Shown here in pieces: positions 34,270 to 45,621 of a DNA stretch of 64,000 nucleotides. The translations under genes were made by a program, and so were the position numbers. Below the pieces are notes generated by a model, which saw only the letters and a program-made list of their open reading frames with translations, ran no database searches and was not told where the DNA came from. Source of the stretch: Asterionellopsis glacialis (taxonomy: Eukaryota; Bacillariophyta; Plagiogrammaphyceae; Rhaphoneidales; Asterionellopsidaceae); the NCBI GenBank assembly GCA_014885115.2, contig WKLE02000557.1, positions 4,450 through 68,449 on the forward strand, in the 5' to 3' direction. The stretch's first letter is position 1; every line of letters starts with the position of its first letter.

Positions 34270-34928
34270 CTCATGTTCTGGTTCTTGGGGTGTAGGTGGG
34301 TGTCTGAATTGTTGCCGTTTCTAACTAGTCGTGAGTGTTGTTGGCCGATATTGTGTTCCCTCACAAACAACACAATGAACCGTGATGTGTATGTGTGTTT
34401 TGTGGAATCATTTCCTTGTCGGAGGCCAGCGAGACCTTGCGGATTGGATCGAAAACGAGGGGTTTATCAAAGAGCTATTTCTGTAGTCTAGACTACGTCC
34501 ATATTAGTAATATTCTAACACATGCCGATTTCGTACACTGGTTCAACAGAACTGAGTCTTGATTGAATGACTCGACTAAAACCACTACTTCCATAGAGAT
34601 CTCGACCTGTCTTGCATGCAGTGACGCTGGCGAGCGTTATAAAAATTCATGGAGTTGGTTGGCGCCGATCGAGATCGATACATGCACGTAGAGTAGAGTA
34701 CCGTACACACAGTACCAGGTACAGGTTATCTACCATACTTCGTAGCTAGCGAGGCAAGCTTGAGCTTGAAAGCAATGCAGACCGACAAGCTACTGTCGGT
34801 AGAAGACAACAAAGACAAGTAAAAGTTGTGAACGGTCACTGTGTGTGCGACCCTGCTTCGATTGATACTCCTAGTCCTATATTGTTAGAGTTGTCAGTCA
34901 CCACTGCAACAGCATAAAGGGAGTCACG
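34270..34928. other. Divergent promoter region between the plastid-type protein and dynamitin
   Basis: No ORF is supported. It holds an exact GTACCAGGTAC at 34712 about 207 bp before the dynamitin ATG. Confidence 0.5.
34712..34722. repeat. GTACCAGGTAC motif copy between divergent genes
   Basis: Exact copy, 207 bp upstream of dynamitin and 443 bp from the divergent plastid-type gene. Confidence 0.6.
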
Positions 34929-36277
34929 ATGAGTTCCAACAAAACGGATGCTGCGGATGAAGCAGGTGGAGAAGCAATTTTTTCAAGTGACGGTTTAGAC
35001 ACGGTTCCTGTTCCCACCAAACCAGTTTTTACGTCACAGCCACAACGAGATGATGGAGATGAGGATGTGTTGGACTCGGGTGATGTTGTCGCACCTACAG
35101 AAGCCTTTGAATTGTTTTCTGGTAAATTGTACAAAACATCGACAGCCATGACAATCAAGGCATCGTCGAATACCACAGAGACACCATTGGAAAAATTATC
35201 AAGATTGCAACGAGATGTAGCAGAACTGGAACGTGACCTTCAAGGTGAATCGACATTGTCAACAAAGGGACCTGAACATGAAGAACTAACCAAACTTGCA
35301 TCCAGCTTGTCGGCTCGACTTCAGGCGGCATCGTCGTATAGTCATACGGCGCAACAAGATAAGTTAACATCACTCTTACAAAGTCATTTTCAAAATGCAA
35401 CGAAAGCATCCACTTCGGCTGTAGCCACAGCAACTCCTGCTACGGATGGTCCTGCACCTGTTATTTATGAGCTCTATAGCAGCAGTGATGGTGGTGGTGA
35501 TGGTAGTGCATCTGCAGCTCGTGGTGGATCTACGTCTACGTCAAGGAGTGTACCAACTTCGAATTTGGAAGAACGTCTTTTAAATTTGGAACGTTCCATC
35601 GGTTCCTCTACAACCATTAATAAAAGTGTGATGGAACGTTTGGCTGAATTTGAAAAGGTAATTAGTGGTGTGGATAAGAAATCATTAGAACAAACAACTG
35701 CACGTGCCAAAGTTATTCGGTAAGTTACTTACAGTACTTGGATGACTTTAGTCAGTTTGAGTTCGATTGGTGTAAATTGGTTGGATGAAGATCGTATTAT
35801 CCATGATGGTGCCCATTCATTCTGTTGTTTGTCTGTTGTTGTGTCTCATTCTTTTTCTTTTTGCTACTGTTTTCCCACACTCTATATACCTATCCTTCGA
35901 CTCTTAATTCTATGTTTTGCAGTGCTGATATGGAGGCCGCTAGTAAGGCACGTACAAAGTTGGATTTGAGTTCGAATAGTACAGAAGCGAAAAAAATTAA
36001 TGAATTATATGTCTTGATGGAACAATTGGAGTCAGTCCAAAGTCATTTACCTGCCTTGGTACAACGTTTACAACAACTTTCAGTCTTACACAATCAAACT
36101 GCAACGTTTTCGTCGAGATTGACGGCGGCGGAACAATCCTTGGCGGTGAGTTCTCAAAAGTTGGGAAGTGTACAAGAAACATTATCCAAATTAGAAACTG
36201 GCATGGTAACAAATGTCAAGGTGATTGAAGAAAATATGAATGTATTGGATGAACGAATGAAAAAGTTATCTTCCTAA
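34929..36277 (+). CDS. DCTN2: Dynactin subunit 2 (dynamitin), two exons
   Basis: Exons 34929-35719 and 35923-36277 (203-bp GT-AG intron, in phase) give 381 residues. The N-terminus is acidic (DDGDEDVLDSGDVV). A coiled coil follows, with TPLEKLSRLQRDVAELERDL. The C-terminal half aligns by eye with dynamitin throughout: LEERLLNLERSIGSS, MERLAEFEKVISGVDKKSLE, NELYVLMEQLESVQSHLPAL, VQRLQQLSVLHNQ and IEENMNVLDERMKKL. Length fits the family (about 400). Dynamitin forms the shoulder of dynactin and links the p150 arm to the Arp1 filament for cytoplasmic dynein transport. It converges on the kinase gene with 220 bp between stops. Confidence 0.9.
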
Positions 36278-36497
36278 AGAATAAACAAAGGGAAAGATAC
36301 GACACAATAGCTGAAATAATGAATGAATGAATGCAGTGAGGAGAGTACACTACAAATTCTTTTGAAAAAAACATTTTTTAAAATAATACGAATTGAAGAA
36401 ATATTGAAAACTTGAATACAGTCTCTTTACAGTACGAGTAACTATACGTATATCTAGAGGATTCTTTGTTTCTCTATTTTTATTGTCTACGATTGAG

Positions 36498-38082
36498 TTA
36501 ATTTTTGGAAAAGACACCGTGAAGACTTCTTGCGGAACGATCTAACATGTGTATGGTACGATTTTGAACAGACGAATCTGCTGTTAGTCCATTCAAATCA
36601 CCACGAACAATATTCGCAATCCTTTCAAAGGAAGGTCGGACCTTGAGGTTAGTAGCCCAACATTCTTCAATAAGTTTGGAAGTAAAGGGTGGGACAGATT
36701 TAGGTAACTTTTCACGTTTACCACCCTTGATCACCTTGTCTACAAATTCTAGTTTCGTCATTCCCCTGAAGGGAATGGTGAAGGTAAAGATTTCATACAA
36801 TAGCATCCCATACGAATAGACATCCGCACTTTGATTGTAGGGTTGGTTCAAAACTACCTCAGGTGCAATGTACGGTCGACTTCCAGTTTGTGATGTCAAT
36901 TTGAATAATCCATCCTTGGTTTTAAATTTGGGATTCATATCCTTACATAAACCAAAATCAAATACTTTCACATCACCACGAATATCAAATCCAATATTTT
37001 CTGGTTTAATATCGCGGTACACCAAACTTTTGACGGGACATGTACCAAATAGTATACAAGGAAGGAAGGAAAGAAGGAAACACACACAAAATATATGCAA
37101 AATCAGAAAAAGCACATTGCATACCATTCCACCAACATGTGTAGAACAGACACCGCCACACAATAGTATGGTACACTTACTTCTGCTCGTGCATGTATCG
37201 AAACGCAGCAGCAAGGTCATATGCTACAGTTAATTGATCGATCATTAGCTCTTGTAAGTCGTTCTTATTCTTCTTCATGCCTAAAAATCCTTTCGCCTTT
37301 TTCTTCACTTCCTTCCATTCATCAATTTTATCCAACAAGATACCAAAAAGACGATCCAATATTAAAAAATAACTTTCACTCATTGGATCACCTGCTGCAA
37401 CACCTCTCATTTTCACAATGTTAGGGTGCGATAAACTGCTTAAAAACTTGGTTTCGATCGCTAAGTCAATTCGGCCTCTTGCTTTTTCAAGCTCCGTCAA
37501 GTCATTACGGAGTTTTTTCACTGCATACCGAGCACTACCATTCCGTAAACAATACTTGGACATAAAGCTACGAGCTGTAGATACCTCTAGATGCTTTTCA
37601 TTTTCTTCGGCACCGTCGTCATGAAATTCACCATCATGTTTATTGTTACTCCCATTTTCTATTTGGCTTTCGTGTCCATTTTCAACATTTGTTTTCAACC
37701 GCATCCCAAGTACTTCACGTACGACACAGAACCCCCCGACACCAAGAATTGGTCCCAAACCAAGTTCTTGAAGAGAAAGGAAATTGAATTGAATTATGGA
37801 CACAGGAGAGGAACGAAGAACAACAATAATATCAGTTGCATTGGAATACATCCATGGAGTGGGAAAAGTAGGGGAAAGGGAAAAGCTTTCAATTGCCAAT
37901 AACACTTTTATGATAAATCAGTGACACGTACCATCACGGTCGAATGTTGGAAATTCACGTGGAGTGACGTTTTTGAAAATAACTGATTCATCAACTTCTT
38001 CAAGAATATCCTTGGCGTCACTGAGTAATTCTTCCGGTGTCGGTAGCTTCTTCTTTTTGGTTTCTTTTTTATCTTTCGCCAT
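36498..38082 (-). CDS. Protein kinase, TKL-like, three exons
   Basis: Exons on the minus strand are 37932-38082, 37181-37766 and 36498-37026, separated by introns of 165 and 154 bp. All phases agree, giving 421 residues. A basic N-terminus (MAKDKKETKKKKLP) is followed by a Gly-rich loop LGVGGFCVV (58-66). A 60-residue polar insert separates it from the ATP lysine in YAVKKL (K134). The catalytic loop is VYRDIKPEN (D251), with Tyr instead of His in HRD. DFG is at 269-271 and APE at 300-302. Key catalytic residues are therefore intact. SADVYSYGMLLYEIF is typical of tyrosine-kinase-like Ser/Thr kinases. The substrate is unknown. The first exon is not apparent unless the intron is removed. Confidence 0.88.
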
Positions 38083-39295
38083 ACTTATTTTGTGTTACCG
38101 AGTCAAATTTTAATTTTTTTGTTAGTTGCGTCGTTGAATTGACGAAAGCTCCGCAAGATCCCTACCGATACACGACCAACCTCGAGTCTGTGTTCTGTGC
38201 TCTAGCTTTTGATTTCTTTTTTAAAAATATGTGTGGTTGCTCTTTGAGCTTGATACACACCGCAGGACCAATCTAAATAGTTTACCGTTGCAGGTAGGAC
38301 TGGCAGTAGGACTATTTTGGAATGATGGTACTAATTACCCTCTCTCTCTAGAGGGCCTTTGGTGTCTGTCTACCTGTACTCTACCAGGTACTGTAGAGTC
38401 TCTAGAGAGGAGATGTAGAGAGAGTATTCAAAAAGAGTGGTTTATAGAAACCGGGGCAGCTTGAAGCTTGTGAGAGTTGGGTACTCAGTAGCAGCATCCC
38501 ATTCGTTGGCATAAGATACACAGTAAGTAGGAGCTGGGCGGTTACAATTTTTTAGAACTGCAAGTATAATATATTATTTTTTTATTTATAATATCATTAT
38601 AATAGCTGTAATATAATATAATATACAAGGTAGTTACGCCCTATTATCCTCAACAAACCTTATGATGGCGAGTGTCACATCTTGCTACTGACATCTTGAA
38701 GAATCGACACACATCAATATTCAATTTAGATTCAGCATCCTATTTACATTATACTGTATTATTTTTAAAAAAATAGTAAAGGTTCCTCTACTACTGTAGA
38801 CTGGTCCTACATCATGTACCAGGTACCTGTACCTGTACCGGGTATGAACCGAATGTACCAGTTCACATTCATGCAAACCATCTAGGACGTAGTAATATAC
38901 ATAGGACACTTTATGGGGTCCTACCGTACTTTAGCTGTTTCGTTGTGAAGGATGACCTCTCGGATCCTCGATCGTGCCACTGCTTGCTCCAGCCTCTGCA
39001 CTCCCTAGATGGTTACGGTACTCTACATAACGCTTCACAGATTTGATGTCTTCTTTTTCATCATCATATTTTTTTTTCTGTTCTTCGGTTCAAAGTTCGG
39101 GTTGCAGACAGTATCGCAACTCACAACACCACAAGTACCCAACAATTAATTGCACTTATTTGCAAACAAAAAGTCTTAATCTACTCATGTTTAGTAGCTG
39201 GTACAAAGCTCTGGCTAAAGAAAATACAGCACGACGCTAGAGAAAATGGTAAGTTCATCAATTTGATATTCAGTGCTTTGTGGGCGTTGTACGGT
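38083..39295. other. Divergent intergenic region between kinase and F-box genes
   Basis: No gene is supported. Exact GTACCAGGTAC at 38816 and partial at 38382; the latter lies in a dense block of CTCTAGAG words (38340-38410) that can fold back. An AT-rich stretch lies at 38560-38630. Confidence 0.5.
38816..38826. repeat. GTACCAGGTAC motif copy between divergent genes
   Basis: Exact copy, 470 bp before the F-box gene and 734 bp before the kinase; followed directly by further GTACC words. Confidence 0.6.
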
Positions 39296-40000
39296 ATGAA
39301 TGAGCGGCAGTATCATATTATGACATCGGGGTCTAGAAAGATTTTCTCACTTCTGCATCTTTTGCCATTTCACTCCAAGGATACAATTCCAGATGCTATT
39401 CTTGTAGAAATCTTTTCATTTCTTCCAAAATCATACTTTCTTCCAATAGCTCATGTATCTAAGAAATTCCGATCTTCGTGGCTAATTACCAAAAGGGTAC
39501 ACAGAAGTTCTTCCGATAAACGAGGCGGTAATTATGTTGGCAGTGTATTCTCAAACGAAAAAACAGAAGAAAATAGTGGAGACGATGCATTTAAAACAAT
39601 ACCTTTACAGATTGGGAATTTATTTGATACGCCTTGGAACAAAAAGAATGCAACACCGCTTCATAGGAACTTGTTGGAATATTACGTATCTTGTGGTTGG
39701 AATTGTCCATGGGAGAAAGTTATGCAGGGATTAGCTGCAAGAGGTGATATTGAAGGCATGGACTTATTGATGGTTCGAGGTTGGGTGACTGTTGACAATG
39801 TAGACTATTGTGCAACTGCTGCTGCCGCGGGTCATATTAAAGCACTACGATGGTTACGAGAGACAAAACACTGCCCTTGGGACTCTGTTGAGGTATATCA
39901 GGAAGCATCTGAAAACTTACATCTCGATGTAATGAAGTATGTTGAGATTCATAGTGACGAAGATCTACGCCCTTGTTGGGGTCAACCGTGGCAAAGTTAA
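39296..40000 (+). CDS. F-box and ankyrin-like repeat protein
   Basis: A 234-residue protein from the first ATG at 39296; the open frame starts with TTG at 39263, so that extension is not used. An F-box-like segment reads DAILVEIFSFLPKSYFLPIA and continues with VSKKFRSSW. The C-terminal half has ankyrin-like units of the algal type, such as ATAAAAGHIKALRWLRETKH followed by CPWD. Each such unit predicts a change of neighbour residues for protein binding. F-box proteins recruit targets to SCF ubiquitin ligases; here the partner is unknown. A GTAAGT follows an ATG at 39246, but the enclosed 25-base stretch to the next AG is too short to be an intron. Confidence 0.65.
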   Translation: MNERQYHIMTSGSRKIFSLLHLLPFHSKDTIPDAILVEIFSFLPKSYFLPIAHVSKKFRSSWLITKRVHRSSSDKRGGNYVGSVFSNEKTEENSGDDAFKTIPLQIGNLFDTPWNKKNATPLHRNLLEYYVSCGWNCPWEKVMQGLAARGDIEGMDLLMVRGWVTVDNVDYCATAAAAGHIKALRWLRETKHCPWDSVEVYQEASENLHLDVMKYVEIHSDEDLRPCWGQPWQS

Positions 40001-40290
40001 GCTACTTGTACTACATATCATATCAAGAGTAAAATAATTTTAAATACTTTTGAACTTATAGAAAACTTGTAATAGTAGCATGAAATGAGAAATATACATT
40101 TTCCGATAGGCCTCCTTTCAAAGATGTTAATCATAGATTGCAAAGTCAATCAATGGCGCATAAAAGCTGCTCGAGTCGATGTGTACCTCGTGTAGTGAAC
40201 CCCCCTCACTTGTGTAGTCCTTCAACATTATTTGGAATTGTATTTGACTTGAGATGCTCGTTCCTTCTCTTCAAACATACACAAACGTCT

Positions 40291-41157
40291 TTATTGACAT
40301 TGCATTGGAACTAAGTTGTTCATCATTTCATGACTGAAATCATTGAAACAATCGGTTCTGAAATCCATTGGCTCGTCCAACTGAAATATTGACTCTTGAG
40401 GAGCAGAGATGTTAATCGATCCACTGCTGGAATCATTACTAAAATTGGTTGTAGAATTGATTGGCTCTTCTACCTGGAGTATTGTTTTGTTGCATGCTGA
40501 AACGATTGAGATGCTATCACACGATGGGACTCCAAGCTTCACCATTACATGCATTTCCTTCATTAAATCCGAGTTAATCTTATTGAACATTTCTACCAGA
40601 TTCTCTTCGGAATCCACCAAAGCAACAGCATCTGCAAGTTGTTGAATCTTGGATGTGATTACTTTCTTAGACTCTGACAGATCTATTTGGCAACATGTTT
40701 TTGTTTTCTTAGCTTTGATTGCTCTCCTCTTCTTCTTTTTCGATGCAGTGCTTGATCTGTATTTTGTATGGAGGGCATCTCGGAATGCTTGTCCAACTTT
40801 CTCACGAGCCAAATGATCACCAACTTCATGCCATATTCCTGACGACTCATCGAATTTGACAAAGCCTCCGTCCGGACTGTTTTCTCGCACTGTATCGACT
40901 ATTGTTGAAACCAAGAGAGACTTTTCCAGTTTCGTAGTTGCAGCTGAATATTTTTGAAGATGGCTATTGACAATATCACGAAAGCGTTTGTTGCCTGTAT
41001 GATTGAAATTCTTTTTCCCCCTGCCGCAAATACAATCATTATCGCCAGGGACGAACTTTGGCGACAAAGGTGTCATTTCATCTATTGGATCACTTCCTTT
41101 GACCAACTGAGTAAGGAAAGTCAAGTCTCTATTAACATCTTCTACAAGAGGTACCAT
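40291..41157 (-). CDS. DUF6824-domain protein (paralogue 1 of a pair)
   Basis: A 288-residue protein from the ATG at 41157. The domain at about residues 37-130 reads DNDCICGRGKKNFNHTGNKR, VNSHLQKYSAATTKLEKSLL, GGFVKFDESSG and REKVGQAFRDALH. A basic Lys/Arg block (KKKKRRAIKAKK), a likely nuclear localisation signal, follows. The tail is rich in Ser and Asn. It shares the phrases TKLEKSLLV, DHLAREKVGQA and CGRGK with the gene at 43617, so the two probably arose by duplication. Function unknown; a regulatory nuclear role is inferred. Confidence 0.78.
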   Translation of the reverse strand: MVPLVEDVNRDLTFLTQLVKGSDPIDEMTPLSPKFVPGDNDCICGRGKKNFNHTGNKRFRDIVNSHLQKYSAATTKLEKSLLVSTIVDTVRENSPDGGFVKFDESSGIWHEVGDHLAREKVGQAFRDALHTKYRSSTASKKKKRRAIKAKKTKTCCQIDLSESKKVITSKIQQLADAVALVDSEENLVEMFNKINSDLMKEMHVMVKLGVPSCDSISIVSACNKTILQVEEPINSTTNFSNDSSSGSINISAPQESIFQLDEPMDFRTDCFNDFSHEMMNNLVPMQCQ

Positions 41158-41282
41158 AGTTAAGTCTTTTTGTTTCTTGGCGATGCGGTTAACGTTGAAA
41201 ATTTCTGACTACGAGCTTAAATTGTGTGCAAAAGGATTCAGAAAACAGCGGATCTCTTTGTGATGATTTTGCAAACTAGTGA

Positions 41283-41293
41283 GTACCAGGTAC
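41283..41293. repeat. GTACCAGGTAC motif copy, 126 bp upstream of a DUF6824 gene
   Basis: Exact copy and the closest to a start codon of all copies. Confidence 0.6.
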
Positions 41294-41430
41294 GGTTTTT
41301 ATAATAATGTTTTGTTCAGTCTATTCCTACCGAGTTGTTTCCTCACTCGAGTTTTGACTGGTCCAGTCCATTTTGTCCTGTGTACGAAGGTATATGGAAC
41401 GGCCGGTTTTCCAGAAAGAACACGATCTGA

Positions 41431-41530
41431 GAAATTCACTTCTTAACGTTCTAAAATTTCTTTTTTAGTATTCGATACACGTAGCGAGTTGGTTTAGAGT
41501 CATGATTGGGAAATGGATGTTCTAGAACGT
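41431..41530. repeat. Direct repeat, copy A (heat-shock-element-like end)
   Basis: Shares GAAATTCACTTCTTAACGTT, then TGATTGGGAAATGGATG and GTTCTAGAAC with copy B about 203 bp downstream. Its end (TTCTAGAA, 5 bp, TTCCAGAA) contains two TTCnnGAA units. Confidence 0.7.
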
Positions 41531-41633
41531 TGTTCCAGAACACCAAGATTTTACCTGTAGTCGATTAACGAATGTCTTGAGTACATGGTATGAAGGTACA
41601 GGTACTGTATACATTAGAATGTTTGAGACGAAG

Positions 41634-41732
41634 GAAATTCACTTCTTAACGTTCTAAAATTTCTTTTTCAGTACGTAATACCAGTAACTATTCGTGTTTA
41701 ATAATGATTGGGAAATGGATGTTCTAGAACAG
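41634..41732. repeat. Direct repeat, copy B
   Basis: The diverged second copy of the same block. Start and end words are conserved but the middle differs. It also ends in GTTCTAGAAC. Confidence 0.7.
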
Positions 41733-43616
41733 TGTTCTAAAAAAAAAAGAACAGGCGGAGTGGAAGCTTGAGAAACAAGATTCAGATTTTTAGGCTACAA
41801 GATACTGTACCTAGCTAGAGGATATCAAAGCACCATAGATAGAGTTACCTGGGTAAAGTCTGTACCAAGTACCAGTTATAACCTATCTTGTACAATACAC
41901 TCTTTACTCTTCAGTGACACTCTCCAGAGTCCTAGAGTGTACACTTTCCTGAAAGTTTTTTTTTAAAGCAGTCCTACCTTAGGACTAGTACTCTAGAGTG
42001 CTTACCTCTACCTGATCATCTACAATAGGACTATGTTACAGGTCACAGCATGAAACATGAAGTCAAAATGTGTGGTTAGTTAATTAGGTCCTAGTTAGTT
42101 AGGCTAGTTACCGGTAGTTAGTAGTTGCAATGTTTCCTTTTTTTCCCACATGACTATTTTTTTAAATTAAACAATTATATCCCGCGGTTTAATAGTGCAC
42201 TTGGTGAATTCCCAACTCACAGCAATATCTTTATGTGGCACTGACTGTATCACAAGGTAAGGTAAGTAAAAACCTGTCACTAATGATGAATAGGATGTAG
42301 GAGTATCTGATAGAAAGTCTGCATCCAAAACGATATTTATCCAAAGACATGTTAGTCCAGTGATGGCTGGATTATTTTGAACACGACTTTCTGGTTAATT
42401 GCAGCTTTTGACTGGAATGTTTCATTCCCACAAGTTTTGACTGGATTGTTTTAATCCCTCCAACTGGACAAACGCAAAAAACTGTCAAGCTCTAGGTTCA
42501 TTCTTGCTTCCACAACCTCTACTGATTCATAAAATACTAGTCTGAAACTAAGTTTCTGTGCATATTCATTGATAAATTATTTGGATACAAGAGAGACACT
42601 CTTTAGAAAGTGTGGAGACTGTTCTAGTATGAAGATGTGCTAGTCTGGTTTTGACGGATTCTTTTCAATAGGACTATAAGGTCAAAAACTGGACGACGTC
42701 ATTGTAGGATGAATAAAAACACTCAACCTCTTTTAGGCATGCAATATTTTACACTGTTGCTGGTGCAAGTGTAGTTTTGAACTTGGCAGCAGTTTTACCA
42801 TCGAAAAAAGAGGTGAGCTCAAATTGATTTCATCACCCTAGGAGATTTCATAAGTCCTCTCGAGATTAACATCCTACGAGAAACTATAAAATTGTTTTGC
42901 CAAAGGGTGCTGAGATGGAGCGTCGTCTTGCATCATTTTTTCAAAGTTCTGCACTTACTTTTAGCAGTGCATCAAAGGTAGAGGCCTTTTTTTTACGTTT
43001 AGGAGCATAAAATACGGTAAAACTTGAACCGATTTTTCTACGACTAGGACAGAGTGTCTGAATGTTAATTTCTTTAGTCTCTCAAGTAGAGTGTCTCAAT
43101 ATGTAGTAATACCGGTTCTGTATGTTAGGCGCAAGTGCAATACGAGGCGACACATGGCGATGTGTTACGGTTTAATATACAGTGAATATGTTCATTACTA
43201 GGAGCCAAGCTTTATTATAAGACAATCAGACACTCAACTTTAAGAAATAATTCTCTGACGGGGCATCAAATGGTCTTCTCGTGAGAACCCTGCCATTCCT
43301 CTGCACCCTTTCTTTAGAAATCGTAGTTGAAGTAACAGGGTAAGAAATACTGCAAAGTTCTGTTTTATTTGCTCACCGAGCAAAGGCGAATGTCGATTAG
43401 CAAATTCTCCTCAAGAATAATGAACGAACTCAGGGTGCTTCGGAGTAACCCCACTTGAAAGCAAAGTAACGATGGACAATCATATATTAATCAGAAAATG
43501 ATTTACTTTAAAAAGTAACTATGAAATTAAAAAATGTAGTACATGTTGATTCAACCAGTGCCTTAGAAATAGAATGTATTCGATGACAAATGATTGAGAA
43601 TAACCCCGGAAACAAA

Positions 43617-44309
43617 CTATGCAGCCCGGTTGGAAAAAGTTTGTGGTCTTGCATTCTGGATCGTCTTGATTGGCCTGGGCATGAAATCGTCTCCCTTGAA
43701 TAACTGCTGTAATAGTTCGTCCTGTGAGAGGTAGGACATGAAGTCTTTGTCGGTGAACAATTTTGAAACGACATAATCCTTTGCAGCGTCTTCTTGCACG
43801 ATGGTAGACGATTGCACCTTCTCAACAACAACTGGAGATAACTTGGTTGAAGCATGGATCTTGGTAACTTGTGTTCGCTTCTGTTTTTTTGCTTTCCTTT
43901 CTGGATCCTTCGAGCTCAGGGCTTCTCGTAGTGCCTGACCTACTTTTTCTCGTGCCAAGTGGTCGCCAACTTCGTACCATCGAGCGGTGCGGACAACATG
44001 TTTGACAAACCCACCTCGTGGGCTGTTATCGCGAACCATGTCTACAATGGACATTACAATCAATGACTTCTCAAGCTTTGACGATGCAGCGGCATACCGT
44101 GCCAAGTTCATATCGATTGTGACACGGAACCTCCTGTTCCCAATGTGATTGAAGCAAGACTTTCCCCTTCCGCAAATGACATCGTAGTTGGATGGCTTGA
44201 AGTCTTCCGGGAGCGGTGTCATCTTCTCCACGGGTGCGTGAGCGAGTATCCTCTCATCCACCAACCCAATATTCTTATTGTTCATGTCGAGACAACCGCG
44301 GTCTACCAT
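43617..44309 (-). CDS. DUF6824-domain protein (paralogue 2 of a pair)
   Basis: A 230-residue protein starting at the ATG at 44309; the open frame runs further to a TTG at 44387, which is not used. The domain reads SNYDVICGRGKSCFNHIGNR, MNLARYAAASSKLEKSLI, GGFVKHV, WYEVGDHLAREKVGQALREA. A basic block (ERKAKKQKRTQ) follows. It lies 2.5 kb from the related gene at 40291 on the same strand. The C-terminus (LSQDELLQQLFKGDDFMPRP) is not shared. A short ORF at 43508 in another frame is a shadow. Confidence 0.78.
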   Translation of the reverse strand: MVDRGCLDMNNKNIGLVDERILAHAPVEKMTPLPEDFKPSNYDVICGRGKSCFNHIGNRRFRVTIDMNLARYAAASSKLEKSLIVMSIVDMVRDNSPRGGFVKHVVRTARWYEVGDHLAREKVGQALREALSSKDPERKAKKQKRTQVTKIHASTKLSPVVVEKVQSSTIVQEDAAKDYVVSKLFTDKDFMSYLSQDELLQQLFKGDDFMPRPIKTIQNARPQTFSNRAA

Positions 44310-44507
44310 TGTATTAATTTTTGTGGTTGATAAGTTTATATCTTGTCCAGTCGATTTGTTTAGTGTTCTCGATGAGACAAAGGACAAAGCACCAGTGCAA
44401 TACCTTCTTTATACGATTAGAATGAGATAAATGTATCGAGGCAGTCACAGCACAAATATTGGCAAACTGGGGGTGTTCTTCAAACTCACTGGACGACCTA
44501 CGCCTTT

Positions 44508-44529
44508 AGGACCTCTCAAGAGAGGTCCT
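44508..44529. repeat. 22-bp palindrome upstream of a DUF6824 gene
   Basis: Arms AGGACCTCTC and GAGAGGTCCT are exact reverse complements with AA between, about 199 bp before the start codon at 44309. Confidence 0.6.
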
Positions 44530-45621
44530 TGTCTAGGAGTGCTTCTTCGTAGATTCTTAGTACCAGGTGTTCAACTGTGACTCGTACCTGGTATGGGGAA
44601 AAGTGCATTCGAAGTCACAGCTTCATCAGAAGTTCTGACCGGTATTCGTTCATGAATTATAGGCCTTTTTTTAATAGGTAGATTATGATTATATAAATAC
44701 TTACAGGAACCTCATATAAGGGTGAGAAGAAACAATATTATGTTTGTACATAGTAATGACCGTGACCAAATAAATTCATATTCAAGTAATGGAGAGGACC
44801 GTGGAGAAATTGTCCCTTAAATATTAATCGCATACGTATGCAAGTACACAAGATTCCATAGAAGTCCGGGAAAACATTTCTCCGCTCTTCAAATAAAATA
44901 GATTCCCCGAAGAATGTCAGAACGGTATTTCACATTTGGCAATTGTTCCTTGATTGTTCTCCAAAAATTTTCACTGTGCTCGTTCTTGTTTGTGATGGTT
45001 GTGTTCCTTTTCCGTTAAATAGGATAATTATGGGCGTATGTATTCTTTCACGACTAGATCTTCTAGCTTTTTTCATTTCTGTTTGAGCTGCTCAGAAATC
45101 TAAGATTATTATTGCCATTTGAAGTTGTATTTGAAGTGCAGGTTATTATAAAAGGATAAATAATGTTCAATATCATTTCAATCTTCTTATAATCAGGATA
45201 ATTCTTCGGATTTTCTACGAAATAATTCGGATTTTCAATGACATACGTACTGTATGATTACCACACAAAAACAATTCTTTAAAACAAATTTGGGCTTTCT
45301 AATTTAACTAAAGACGACCTATAATAGCTGTAAAAAGGAAAAGAAAATACCTGTACCCAAATTTAGGCTTCCTAATTCTGTAAAAAGAAGAATGTAATAC
45401 AGAACTGCTCCTTGATTGGCGGTGAATGTCTCTTGGAGCTGGAAAACAAGAAATGAATGGCCGATAGAAGATAATAAGCAGCACACATACAGACAGACAG
45501 TAACAGTAGTCCGTTGCCAAGGTTTCGGAACGCTTCTTCCGGTGATTAACCTTATTCAAAAAGGGGTATCTCCGGTGATTTGGTACTGGAAGAAGGCATT
45601 ATGACAATCTCTTTCAATGAG

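Larger units (their letters stand above)
41158..43616. other. Intergenic region between the paired DUF6824 genes, repeat-bearing
   Basis: No gene found over 2.4 kb. It has a GTACCAGGTAC at 41283, a ~98-bp direct repeat (41431 and 41634), and a degenerate tandem unit around 42400-42470 (TTTTGACTGGA...). Numerous CCTAG/CTAGAG words lie at 41900-42010. Confidence 0.5.

Noticed and set aside
39246..39272. Mini-intron after an ATG before the F-box gene
   Set aside because: About 25 bases is too short for a spliceosomal intron.
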